Made by a program: the position numbers and the translations under genes
NCBI GenBank assembly: GCA_017538365.1
Contig: JAFYIZ010000002.1
Coordinates: forward strand, 1 to 10,598
Reading direction: 5' to 3'
Length of the DNA: 10,598 bases
Source of the DNA: a bacterium
GTDB lineage: Bacteria > UBP6 > UBA1177
Shown: positions 1-6,980 of the stretch, one piece after another
How the letters are laid out: each line of letters begins with the position of its first letter
Position numbering within the stretch: position 1 is the stretch's first letter
The notes under the pieces: generated by a model
The model's input: the letters and a program-made list of their open reading frames with translations, nothing else
Databases searched by the model: none
What the model was told of the DNA's origin: nothing

Positions 1-69
1 AGTGCAGATGGTCTGACTTATCCGCAATCAATTTTTCCAAAAAACTTGCAAAAATTCCCTGCAAATTTA

Positions 70-97
70 TTGACATCATAAAACTTAATTGTAAAAT
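70..97 (+). promoter_or_regulatory. Sigma70-type promoter for the four-gene operon
   Basis: A perfect -35 TTGACA (70-75) is followed after 16 bp by TAAAAT (92-97, one mismatch to TATAAT). This predicts a start near 104 and a short leader to the ATG at 131. The -10 lies inside the four-armed palindrome at 81-114, so a protein bound there would block RNA polymerase. The first gene of the operon encodes an HTH protein, so autoregulation is an obvious inference. Confidence 0.65.
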
Positions 98-114
98 ACT
101 TTACAAACAAGTTT
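81..114. repeat. Four-armed 34-bp palindrome, copy 1 (operator or recombination site)
   Basis: Outer arms AAACTT (81-86) and AAGTTT (109-114) and inner arms GTAAA (91-95) and TTTAC (100-104) form perfect dyads about a common centre (96-99). All arms are separated by 4-nt spacers, so successive arms sit about one helical turn apart. A second copy lies at 1462-1495 in the same orientation, with 29 of 34 positions identical and every difference in a spacer. This copy covers the promoter -10. Candidate roles are an operator for the HTH protein or a site for a tyrosine-recombinase-like enzyme. Confidence 0.6.
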
Positions 115-130
115 TTTGAGTGGTTGAAAA

Positions 131-991
131 ATGAACGGTTTCAGGACTGCAGATGATATAGCGGCGGTAAAAGAGCTGCTTGGGATCTCATCGGATGAAT
201 TTGCAAAAAAAATGGGAGTTTCCCGCGTTACTTTGAGTAACTGGCTCTCGGGAAAAAGCGAGATCAGCGAAATCAACACAACGGCTTTTTACGATTTTGC
301 CTTCAATGCCGGAATACGATTGAACAAAATCAAAGAACAGCTTTACAGGGAAGAGCTTTCCGAAAAAGGTCACACAGTTCTGTTTCACGGCTCGAAAAAC
401 GGGATAGAGGGAGAGATCGAACTCGCAAAATCAAAGAAGAGCAACGATTTCGGTCCCGGTGTTTATTGCGGAGAAAGCCTTGAACAGTCGGCGATGTTCG
501 TATCGGGATTTCCTGCTTCCTCTCTTTACATTTTTGATTTCGACACAAAGGGTTTGAAGCGGCGACTTTTCGGGGTATCGAACGAATGGATGCTTGTCAT
601 TGCCTACTTCAGAAACAGGCTCGGCGGTTTCGCTTCTTCAAAAATCATAAGATCCCTGCTTGATTCGATCCATGATGCCGACTACATCGTGGCACCGATC
701 GCGGACAACCGGATGTTTGAAATAATCGACAGTTTTATAGACGGCGAGATAACGGATCAGCAGTGTAAGCACTCGCTTTCAGCTACCAATTTGGGAAATC
801 AGTATGTTCTTGTTTCGGAAAAAGCCCTGAAACAGCTCACTTTTCTGGAAAAATGTTTTTTGTCTCAGCCTGAAAAGGAGTTCTATCTCGATTCAAGAAA
901 AGAATCTGTCGCTGTAAATCTCGATAAAGTCAGAATGGCGCGCAGGCAGTACCGCGGAAAAGGAAAATATATAGAGGAGCTTTTAAAATGA
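131..991 (+). CDS. XRE-like HTH protein fused to a DUF3990-type ADP-ribosyltransferase-fold domain (probable toxin)
   Basis: This 286-residue protein starts at the first ATG after an in-frame TGA (125-127); the upstream GAGTGG is only a weak RBS. Residues about 8-45 look like a Cro/XRE helix-turn-helix (FAKKMGVSRVTLSNWLSGKS). From about 82 to 240 it resembles DUF3990: FHGS (85-88), DFGPGVYCG (106-114), a SLYIFDFD strand, AD-R (191-194) and NQYVLVSEKAL (223-233). DUF3990 has an ADP-ribosyltransferase-like fold and is commonly annotated as a toxin next to a small partner gene. H86 and the GxGxY segment match the NAD-binding layout of such enzymes; activity is inferred. The HTH within the same chain suggests self-regulation through the palindrome at the promoter. 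The C-terminal 45 residues are basic and unassigned. The gene overlaps the next by 4 bases. Domain assignment comes from remembered motifs, not a search. Confidence 0.75.
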   Translation: MNGFRTADDIAAVKELLGISSDEFAKKMGVSRVTLSNWLSGKSEISEINTTAFYDFAFNAGIRLNKIKEQLYREELSEKGHTVLFHGSKNGIEGEIELAKSKKSNDFGPGVYCGESLEQSAMFVSGFPASSLYIFDFDTKGLKRRLFGVSNEWMLVIAYFRNRLGGFASSKIIRSLLDSIHDADYIVAPIADNRMFEIIDSFIDGEITDQQCKHSLSATNLGNQYVLVSEKALKQLTFLEKCFLSQPEKEFYLDSRKESVAVNLDKVRMARRQYRGKGKYIEELLK

Positions 992-1521
992 GGGGTTTTG
1001 ACGAATACGGACTTGCAATGTGCCGCTATCAGGGCGAGCTTTTTGCGGAATCTTTGAAGTATGCGGCGTGCAGCACGCCAGTTTTTCTGCGCAGATTCAT
1101 GTATTCGCAGACCGCGGCAAGAATGGACGGAAACGGTTTTATGTTCGAATCGCTTTCTGTAGAGGATGCCATCGCTGAGATCGAAGCGGAATTCGGTCAA
1201 AGCGGATACGGAAAGATCAGATACGGCAGAGAAGAGCTTTATTGGATCGGCTATATTTACCGTTACTGGGCATATACCGGAGAAACAAGCAGCAGAAATA
1301 TCTACAAACTGGTAAAACCTGACGAGCTGCGGCAGCTTTATGTCCCTTACCATTCCCTTGACCCCGCCGCTGTGGTCGAGAGAATCAAGGAAGCCAAAGG
1401 ACTTGAAGAACAAAATCTGATCCAGAGGGGAGTCGAAATACTGAAACGGATAAGATACGATAAACTTAAATGTAAAGAACTTTACGGACAAGTTTGTGAA
1501 CCAAACGATAAATACAAATGA
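988..1521 (+). CDS. Antitoxin-like partner of the DUF3990-type protein
   Basis: This 177-residue protein has no signal peptide or membrane segment. Its core has STPVFLRRFMYSQTAARMD (29-47), GNGFMFES (48-55), a YGKIRYGREELYWIGYIYRYW stretch (74-94), KLVKPDELRQLYVPYHSLDP (107-126) and ERIKEAKG (131-138). I recall this pattern from short proteins encoded beside DUF3990/ADP-ribosyltransferase-type toxins and often labelled antitoxin; the link rests on memory and on gene order. It starts at an ATG overlapping the stop of the toxin-like gene, so the pair is probably translationally coupled. The tail beyond about residue 140 looks like an extension, and residues 159-169 (KLKCKELYGQV) are encoded by the second copy of the 34-bp palindrome. 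If that copy is a recombination site, the final residues may come from flanking DNA. Its stop overlaps the next start. Confidence 0.7.
   Translation: MRGFDEYGLAMCRYQGELFAESLKYAACSTPVFLRRFMYSQTAARMDGNGFMFESLSVEDAIAEIEAEFGQSGYGKIRYGREELYWIGYIYRYWAYTGETSSRNIYKLVKPDELRQLYVPYHSLDPAAVVERIKEAKGLEEQNLIQRGVEILKRIRYDKLKCKELYGQVCEPNDKYK
1462..1495. repeat. Four-armed 34-bp palindrome, copy 2 (inside the antitoxin-like gene)
   Basis: All 22 arm positions are identical to copy 1 at 81-114: AAACTT (1462-1467), GTAAA (1472-1476), TTTAC (1481-1485), AAGTTT (1490-1495). The five differences are at 1470, 1477, 1478, 1486 and 1487, all in the 4-nt spacers. There is no TTGACA-like box at the matching upstream distance, so this copy is not simply a duplicated promoter. 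Similarity drops abruptly outside the 34 bp. It begins 56 bp before the start of the WG-repeat gene and is translated as part of the upstream protein. Confidence 0.6.
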
Positions 1522-2843
1522 AAAACCTAATAATTACAATGATTTTATTGCTTTTGACTGCCTGCACATCTGTTCCTGCCGTCACAAAAACTGAATCTCC
1601 TAAAGCCCGTTTTGTTTTTTCCGACAAAAACGGTTTTTACGGTCTGCTTGACGAGAATGGAAATGAGATTGTTCCAGCGACGGAATATCTTTTCATTGAC
1701 AAAGTGCGTGACGGTATGATCCCGGCTTTTACGAAAGAAAAAGTGTTCATTTTTCTCGATGAAAGCGGCAAAAAGATAAAAGATGTCAGTTTTTACGATA
1801 TCAACCCTCTTTATTCGGAAGGATTACTCGGCGTCGCCGATTCTGAAACCGGGAAATGGGGATTTGTCGATAAAAATCTGAATTATGTCATAGAGCCGCA
1901 ATTTGAGCATGTAGGTGATTTTATTGACGAAATAACTTTCGCAGAACAAGACGGATTATGGGGAATGATAGATAAAACCGGAAAATATATTCTTGAGCCC
2001 CAGTTTAAACTTGAAGAAGTAAAAGAGAAAGCTAAGGAAACGCTTGTCGTTTCAAAAGGTGGTAAAATCAGGATAGTTGATATAAAAAAGGCTAAAATTT
2101 TGGATGTAGAATATGATAAATTTTACGGGATGACAGATGGCAAAGCTATTGTCGGTAAAGATTCTTCAATTTATCTCAATTCATGGGAAAACAACGAAAT
2201 TTTTCTTATGAAAGAACCGAGCGAAATACTTTACAGTATTTATTTTCTTGACGGAAATACCATGGGAAACAACCGTTTTCACCTTAATTACAGAGAAAAA
2301 GGCGAAAAGGGTGAACATTTTGCCGTTTTTGATTCTTCAAACGGCGAAAAAATCTGTGATAAAATTATGAACCATAGTGATGAAATGGATGAAAACTGCA
2401 ATGTAAAAGAGAGATTTCCGCATAAAGACGAAAGCGTTAAGACACAGCAGGCTGAGGAAAACGAACAAAAAAAATATGGCAAATATGAAGAGGTCAGACA
2501 CGGTTTATACGAGACTTCTACTTCGTTCAAGCAGAACGGAAAATGGGGATTCCTTGATGATGATGGAAATGTGGTGATCCCGGCTGAATACGATGAGGTG
2601 ACACCATTTTACCTTGATGTAGCCTGGGTGTGGAAAGGTGATCGTCGTTTTATAATAGACAGAAACGGCAGAATAGTTGTTGAAATAAAGCCGGAATGGG
2701 AAGGTGTTACAGAACTTCGCTATACCATTTTGGAATACTACACATGGGGGCTTTCCGGTTACTGTTTCTCCGACAGAAGCGAATACTGGTATGGAAGGGA
2801 ATGTGTGGAAAAAAGAATAGAAAGGAATAAGTTTAAAAAATGA
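1518..2843 (+). CDS. WG-repeat lipoprotein
   Basis: This 441-residue predicted lipoprotein has a short hydrophobic signal with lipobox LTAC (13-16) and lipidated Cys16. The body carries WG (beta-strand) repeat units of the form WG-hydrophobic-hydrophobic-D-x-x-G-x-x-hydrophobic-x-P. They are clear at 41-53 (YGLLDENGNEIVP, a degenerate YG), 114-127 (WGFVD..YVIEP), 148-161 (WGMIDKTGKYILEP) and 343-355 (WGFLDDDGNVVIP). The stretch 170-330 lacks clear repeats and includes a charged Glu/Lys-rich segment (about 296-325). WG-repeat proteins are generally extracytoplasmic; the ligand here is unknown. No good RBS precedes the ATG, which overlaps the previous stop, so translation is probably coupled. 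By eye it is more A/T-rich than its neighbours. It overlaps the metalloprotease/barrel gene downstream, suggesting a joint cell-surface role. Confidence 0.8.
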   Translation: MKNLIITMILLLLTACTSVPAVTKTESPKARFVFSDKNGFYGLLDENGNEIVPATEYLFIDKVRDGMIPAFTKEKVFIFLDESGKKIKDVSFYDINPLYSEGLLGVADSETGKWGFVDKNLNYVIEPQFEHVGDFIDEITFAEQDGLWGMIDKTGKYILEPQFKLEEVKEKAKETLVVSKGGKIRIVDIKKAKILDVEYDKFYGMTDGKAIVGKDSSIYLNSWENNEIFLMKEPSEILYSIYFLDGNTMGNNRFHLNYREKGEKGEHFAVFDSSNGEKICDKIMNHSDEMDENCNVKERFPHKDESVKTQQAEENEQKKYGKYEEVRHGLYETSTSFKQNGKWGFLDDDGNVVIPAEYDEVTPFYLDVAWVWKGDRRFIIDRNGRIVVEIKPEWEGVTELRYTILEYYTWGLSGYCFSDRSEYWYGRECVEKRIERNKFKK

Positions 2844-5638
2844 AAAAGTTAATAATTTTAGAAGTTTTATTGTTTTTTTCTTTCTTTGTTTTTGCGGAAG
2901 AAGCTGTTACATTTTCAAAGTATGAGACTGAGCATCAGATCCTTTATTTTTCGTCGAATCTTGATCCTTCGGTCATCGACAGGCTCATTGCCGATGCGGA
3001 GAGGTCAGAAGAGTTCATAAAAGCGCTTTACGGCTGGGTTCCGAAAAAAAAGATCGCTGTTGTGTACGACAGAGAGACTGACACGGCGAACGGCTGGTCC
3101 AATGCGTTTATGAAAAACTCAATATTTTTATACCTTTATCCGCCTGACAGGTATTCGACTCTTTCAAGTTACAAAAACTGGGAATTCGGTCTGCACGTTC
3201 ACGAATACACCCATTCGACACAGATAGGGCAGGCGCGCGGTTTTTCGAGAGTGATGAACCTCATTTTCGGTGATTTCTATTTCATCGGCGGCACTGTTCC
3301 GACCTGGATGATAGAGGGTGCGGCGGTATATAGCGAAAGCATTTCGGAAGGGAAGGGGCGGCTCAACAGCCCGCTTTACAAAAAGTATCTCTACTCATTT
3401 TTTGATGCCGGAACGGAGCTCAAATTAGGCGAACTTTCTGGAGTCACTGACCACTGGTTAGGCGGCAATCTTCCTTATCTTTACGGCACTTTTTTCTATG
3501 CATACTTAATTGAAAAAGTCGGTGCGGACGGCATGAAACGCTTTTTTGAAGAGCTGAGTGACGACTTTTTCCCGTTTCTGATGACAAGAGCCGGAAAAAT
3601 GGCTTTTCATAAGTCGATCTACGGCATGTACAAAGATTTTATCCGCGAAAACAAGGAAAAAGTTGAGAGCGGAAAAGGCTCGAAACCCCGGACAGAAGAG
3701 CGTTTCTCGAGAGTTTACGCCGATATTTCGGGAGATGACTACAAATTTTTTGCGGCGAACCAGTCAGAGAGAGGAATATTCAATTTTGACGGAAAAAAGA
3801 TCGATAAGATCAGCCTGATGAGTTCTATTGATTCGTTTGCCGAAAAAGAGGGCAAAATTATTTTTACCCAGACCGTGAAAAACGGCGGAAGACTTGACCG
3901 CTCCGAACTTTTTTTGAAGGAAAAAGATTCCGCGATAAAAAAACTGACCGAAAACGGAAGTGTTCTCGAAGCCTTTTTCGGTAAAAACAACGATATATTT
4001 TTCACCTCTTTCCGTGACGGAATCAACCGCATAACCCGCATCGACGTAAACGGCAAAGTGCTGAAAGAATGGGAGTTTCCCGCGATAGATTCAATATACA
4101 GCATCGCATTTTCTGAGGACGGAAAAACGATTGCTTTCACCGGAAACCGCTTTGAAAGCGAGAAAAACATATTTTTATTCGATACTGAAAGCGGAGAATT
4201 GCGCGAGATAGAGATTGCTGGCGAGCAGTACAGCGTCTACTTTGAAAACGACGAAACGCTCGTTTTTTCAAGCGGGCAGGATGCGGACATCACGCCTATG
4301 CGCCTTGATCTGGGCACAAATGAGGTCGTAAAGCTCTGCGAACCGGCTTATCCCGCGCTTTTCCCGAAAGTTCAAGATAAAAAAGTTTTCTATCTCACTT
4401 TTGATAACGACGGCTTCTATCCCGATTCCTGCGACATCAAAATGAACGGCGGAAAAGTTGCTGCGGCAGTTGTGAAAGTTATCGAAAAAGGAGAAAAGGC
4501 GAAACTTCAGCATGAACTCACGAAGGCAAAAGGGTATGAAGGAATGTTTCCGGCACTCTGGTATCCGCAGTTTGACACAAATTTCGACATCTGGATGATA
4601 GGCGCGACAGTGATGGGAAAATCGAACGACCAGATGCGCTCCTACGACATAACTTACACAAAAACTTTCGGCGGAAGCGGCAGGCATTACGTCCTTTTGA
4701 ATTACTATGACGACGCTCTACTGCCTTCGTTCAGAGCGTTTTTCACCTATTCAAATCAGACTGAAAACATTGACGATCCTGATATTTCGCGCGTTCTGAC
4801 GAACCGTTTCATGGCGGGAGTTTCTTCGACCGGCGTTTTCACTCATCCTGCCGCGGGGGCCTTTTCCGATGTCGTTTCAGTCGGTCACTCTTTAGGCTGG
4901 AGCGCTGGACTCGGCGGAGTTGCGATGGATGTAAAGGAGCCTCTCACGCCGCAGCAGACAAAGGCGAAAGACGAGGACGACGTCATTCTGAGTTTGGGTT
5001 TGAGTTATGGATTTAACCTCAATTTCAATTCGTCAAGCCGCTTTTTAAGCGAACCCATGAACAATTTTTCAATTTCCGCCCCCGTTGTTTTTTCAAAACT
5101 TTTTCTCACCAAGCATGAAGAACTTGTTTTTGCGCCGGAGATCACTTTGAGTTTTCTTCTTTCAAAAAGCGGAAAATTAGGATTCGTCACGAAAAATTCG
5201 TTTTATATAGACTTGTTTTCGGATGAGGAAATTGCGGTAACGGGTGCTGAAGAAGATTACAAAATAACAAATTTCAACAACTTTATCGGCAGAAACTCAT
5301 ATTCGCTGCTCATTCGCGGCTTCAACGAAGCTACGGCTGAAGGGCATCACGCCTTTTTGTCAAAAAATGAGATCATTTTTCATATCGTTTCGCTTGAAAG
5401 CAACCTCGGCGCATTCCCGCTCATGTTCAGGAATATTCAGGGAGCGGTGTTCTTTGATGCGGGAACAGTTTCGGATGATGTCTCAGTTTTCAACGGCCAT
5501 TTTTCGGCTTCCACAGGCTTTGAAATCAGGCTTCTGACCTATCTTGTCTACCGCGCTCCGCTGATGTGGATTTTCGGAACGGGCTACGGACTCACCGACA
5601 AACATGATGTCAGTTTCTATTTTAATCTGGGAATGTGA
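2840..5638 (+). CDS. Exported zinc metalloprotease-like protein with TolB-like propeller and C-terminal outer-membrane barrel
   Basis: This 932-residue protein begins with a signal peptide (MKKL then a hydrophobic run, likely cleaved after VFA at 19). Residues about 25-270 resemble a peptidase MA-like gluzincin: HEYTH (121-125) supplies two His ligands and the catalytic Glu122, and WMIEGAAVYSES (156-167) offers Glu159 as third ligand. Residues about 290-540 have repeated blades of the TolB/PD40 type (for example IAFSEDGKTIAFTGNR, IFLFDTESGELREI). From about 590 to the end, alternating amphipathic strands and Gly/aromatic-rich turns suggest an outer-membrane barrel resembling the Omp85/surface-antigen type. 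The chain ends FYFNLGM rather than in the usual Phe. The substrate is unknown. The ATG overlaps the WG-repeat lipoprotein stop by 4 bases. The protease motif is clear; barrel assignment is inference. Confidence 0.8.
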   Translation: MKKLIILEVLLFFSFFVFAEEAVTFSKYETEHQILYFSSNLDPSVIDRLIADAERSEEFIKALYGWVPKKKIAVVYDRETDTANGWSNAFMKNSIFLYLYPPDRYSTLSSYKNWEFGLHVHEYTHSTQIGQARGFSRVMNLIFGDFYFIGGTVPTWMIEGAAVYSESISEGKGRLNSPLYKKYLYSFFDAGTELKLGELSGVTDHWLGGNLPYLYGTFFYAYLIEKVGADGMKRFFEELSDDFFPFLMTRAGKMAFHKSIYGMYKDFIRENKEKVESGKGSKPRTEERFSRVYADISGDDYKFFAANQSERGIFNFDGKKIDKISLMSSIDSFAEKEGKIIFTQTVKNGGRLDRSELFLKEKDSAIKKLTENGSVLEAFFGKNNDIFFTSFRDGINRITRIDVNGKVLKEWEFPAIDSIYSIAFSEDGKTIAFTGNRFESEKNIFLFDTESGELREIEIAGEQYSVYFENDETLVFSSGQDADITPMRLDLGTNEVVKLCEPAYPALFPKVQDKKVFYLTFDNDGFYPDSCDIKMNGGKVAAAVVKVIEKGEKAKLQHELTKAKGYEGMFPALWYPQFDTNFDIWMIGATVMGKSNDQMRSYDITYTKTFGGSGRHYVLLNYYDDALLPSFRAFFTYSNQTENIDDPDISRVLTNRFMAGVSSTGVFTHPAAGAFSDVVSVGHSLGWSAGLGGVAMDVKEPLTPQQTKAKDEDDVILSLGLSYGFNLNFNSSSRFLSEPMNNFSISAPVVFSKLFLTKHEELVFAPEITLSFLLSKSGKLGFVTKNSFYIDLFSDEEIAVTGAEEDYKITNFNNFIGRNSYSLLIRGFNEATAEGHHAFLSKNEIIFHIVSLESNLGAFPLMFRNIQGAVFFDAGTVSDDVSVFNGHFSASTGFEIRLLTYLVYRAPLMWIFGTGYGLTDKHDVSFYFNLGM

Positions 5639-5647
5639 CATTAGGCT

Positions 5648-5704
5648 GTCATTCTGAGTGTAAGCGAAGAATCTCTGAGATCTTTCACATTCGTTCAAGA
5701 TGAC
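5648..5704. repeat. REP-like dispersed-repeat hairpin
   Basis: A 28-nt left arm (5648-5675) and 28-nt right arm (5677-5704) around a single T form a near-symmetric hairpin. Ends are GTCAT and ATGAC, the core is ATCTCTGAGAT, and 19 of 28 positions pair by Watson-Crick rules with several G-T wobbles. The text GTCATTCTGAG...GCGAAGAATCTC resembles an intergenic palindrome seen in many bacterial genomes (often GTCATTCTGAGCG). It lies 10 bp after the metalloprotease/barrel stop. A run of nine Ts follows at 5719-5727, 14 nt after the stem, so any terminator role is uncertain. Confidence 0.6.
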
Positions 5705-5732
5705 GCCATTTTCTATGATTTTTTTTTAATTC

Positions 5733-5741
5733 TGCTATAAT
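5733..5741 (+). promoter_or_regulatory. Extended -10 promoter for the lipoprotein/mannose operon
   Basis: TGC followed by TATAAT (5736-5741) is a perfect extended -10. The matching -35 region is poor, as is usual for extended -10 promoters. A T-rich tract lies just upstream. Predicted start is near 5748, giving a leader of about 20 nt to the ATG at 5768, with the RBS GGTGGAGG at 5755-5762. Confidence 0.65.
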
Positions 5742-5767
5742 AGTGCGTTTTTTTGGTGGAGGAGTGC

Positions 5768-6979
5768 ATGAAAAAAGTATTTTTTGCAACTTTTTTTGTT
5801 TTAGTTTTCTTTGCAGCATGCAGCGATAATAATAAAGAAAATATTTACGGCGGTTTCGATGATGTGGACGAAGAACCTTACGAAACAGCGGATGAAGACC
5901 ATGAGAAGATAGAACGTCCTGACGAAGCTCCGATGCCCGGCGGCGGTGGCAACAACAATTCAAATGACTCAGGCGAATCGAAAGACGATGATGCCGTAAA
6001 CGATGAAGAAACAGAACCTGAAAACGACGATGACGGAAACGAAAATCCTGTTTCAGATGATGATAACGATGAAAACCCCGATGAAAATCAGGAAAAACCT
6101 GATGAAAACCAGGGAGAAGATGGGATTTATGCGCTTGAGCCTAATGTCGCAAAGTGCACTTCCGGAATTCCGTCTGACAGTGAAAAGCTGAAAGTTCTGA
6201 ACAGAATCAACTATCTCCGTGCGATTCATAAGCTGAAACCTGTTCAATACAATGACGCTTATGACGAAATGACAGGGGAGTGTGCTCTTGTCATCGCGGC
6301 GAACAAACAACTCAGCCACACGCCGGAGAAGTCATTGAAATGCTGGTCTCAGGTAGCTTACGACGGTTGTTATTCAAGCAATATCAGTCTTGCTACGGCA
6401 ACGAATTACGATCTTTCCGAAACAGACAGTGCAGAAATAGTTGACGGTTTCATGACCGAAGAAAACGAAGTCCCGCCGACAACGCTAGGACACAGACGGT
6501 GGCTTATCGATCCGTGGCTTGCGACAATTGCTTTCGGACGTGCAGATTACTCCGACGGTAACGGACATTTTGTTCTCGGTTCGGCGATAAGAGTGATAAA
6601 CAGAGACGATTCTAACGATCAGCAGGATATTTCCGATTCGAATCTCGAATTTGTCGCATATCCTTTTGAGAACTATCCGGCTGAGCTCTACAACGACAAC
6701 GTCATGATGTCGTTTACTGTTATCAGTGACAAAAACAGCAAAATCCACAATGGATCAAATATAAATTTCGCTTCAGCAACCATAGCGATAATTGACCCGA
6801 ACAATAAAACCATGAAAGTTAAAAATATCGACTATGATACGGACGGTTACGGAGTTCCCAACAATCTGCGCTGGTATGCAGAAGGGATCAAGCCGAACGT
6901 GAAATACAACGTCACGGTTTCCAACATTATGATCAACAACAATTCAGAATTTTATCAATATTGGTTCGAGTTGAAGTAA
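5768..6979 (+). CDS. CAP/SCP-domain lipoprotein with acidic linker
   Basis: I chose the ATG at 5768 (403 residues) over an in-frame TTG at 5753 because GGTGGAGG lies at the right distance and the protein then starts MKK plus a hydrophobic signal ending FFAAC (Cys18 lipidated). Residues about 25-120 are an acidic Asp/Glu/Asn/Pro/Gly linker, presumably a spacer from the membrane. From about 138 a CAP (SCP/PR-1) domain is recognisable: LNRINYLRAIHKLKPV, the LSHTP motif (His184), and LGHRRWLIDP (His242), the two His positions often lining the CAP cavity. Four Cys (130, 172, 192, 201) could form disulfides. After about 290, a beta-rich extension ends in WYAEGIKPNVKYNVTVSNI, resembling an accessory beta-sandwich. 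Bacterial CAP proteins are secreted; their biochemical activity is mostly undefined. The next lipoprotein starts 1 nt after the stop. Confidence 0.8.
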   Translation: MKKVFFATFFVLVFFAACSDNNKENIYGGFDDVDEEPYETADEDHEKIERPDEAPMPGGGGNNNSNDSGESKDDDAVNDEETEPENDDDGNENPVSDDDNDENPDENQEKPDENQGEDGIYALEPNVAKCTSGIPSDSEKLKVLNRINYLRAIHKLKPVQYNDAYDEMTGECALVIAANKQLSHTPEKSLKCWSQVAYDGCYSSNISLATATNYDLSETDSAEIVDGFMTEENEVPPTTLGHRRWLIDPWLATIAFGRADYSDGNGHFVLGSAIRVINRDDSNDQQDISDSNLEFVAYPFENYPAELYNDNVMMSFTVISDKNSKIHNGSNINFASATIAIIDPNNKTMKVKNIDYDTDGYGVPNNLRWYAEGIKPNVKYNVTVSNIMINNNSEFYQYWFELK

Positions 6980-6980
6980 A

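Larger units (their letters stand above)
38..118. repeat. 11-bp inverted repeat flanking the promoter
   Basis: CAAAAAACTTG at 38-48 is the exact reverse complement of CAAGTTTTTTG at 108-118. The pair flanks the -35 and -10 boxes; the right arm overlaps the right outer arm of the 81-114 palindrome. It may be a distal operator half-site for looping or cooperative binding. The DNA is A/T-rich, so chance is possible. Confidence 0.4.
1..119 (+). other. Possible 3' tail of an upstream gene (frame uncertain)
   Basis: Two + frames are open from the left edge. One (codons from base 1) stops at TAA 79-81 and reads SADGLTYPQSIFPKNLQKF onward, which looks like a natural protein tail. The other (codons from base 3) stops at TGA 117-119 and ends KLNCKILYKQVF. 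That last peptide resembles KLKCKELYGQV near the end of the protein at 988-1521, but only because both lie over the 34-bp repeat; the residues before it do not align. Neither start is in the window, so I cannot tell which frame, if any, is a gene. Confidence 0.25.

Noticed and set aside
3-119. Upstream paralogue of the antitoxin-like gene (tandem duplication)
   Set aside because: Only the peptide over the 34-bp site matches; the 15-20 residues before it do not align, so a site-level repeat is the better explanation.
883-1491. 202-codon - strand frame
   Set aside because: It lies opposite two well-supported + strand genes and shows no recognisable motif.
3739-4687. Two - strand frames of about 140 codons each
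   Set aside because: Both are shadows within the metalloprotease/propeller gene; Ser/Phe-rich composition is typical of antisense reading of such a gene.
5753-5767. TTG start 15 bases upstream for the CAP lipoprotein
   Set aside because: The RBS GGTGGAGG lies inside this stretch, and ATG 5768 gives a standard lipoprotein signal.
6003-6319. Small frames on both strands across the acidic linker
   Set aside because: Repetitive GAT/GAA codons create open frames in other phases; no RBS or domain is present.
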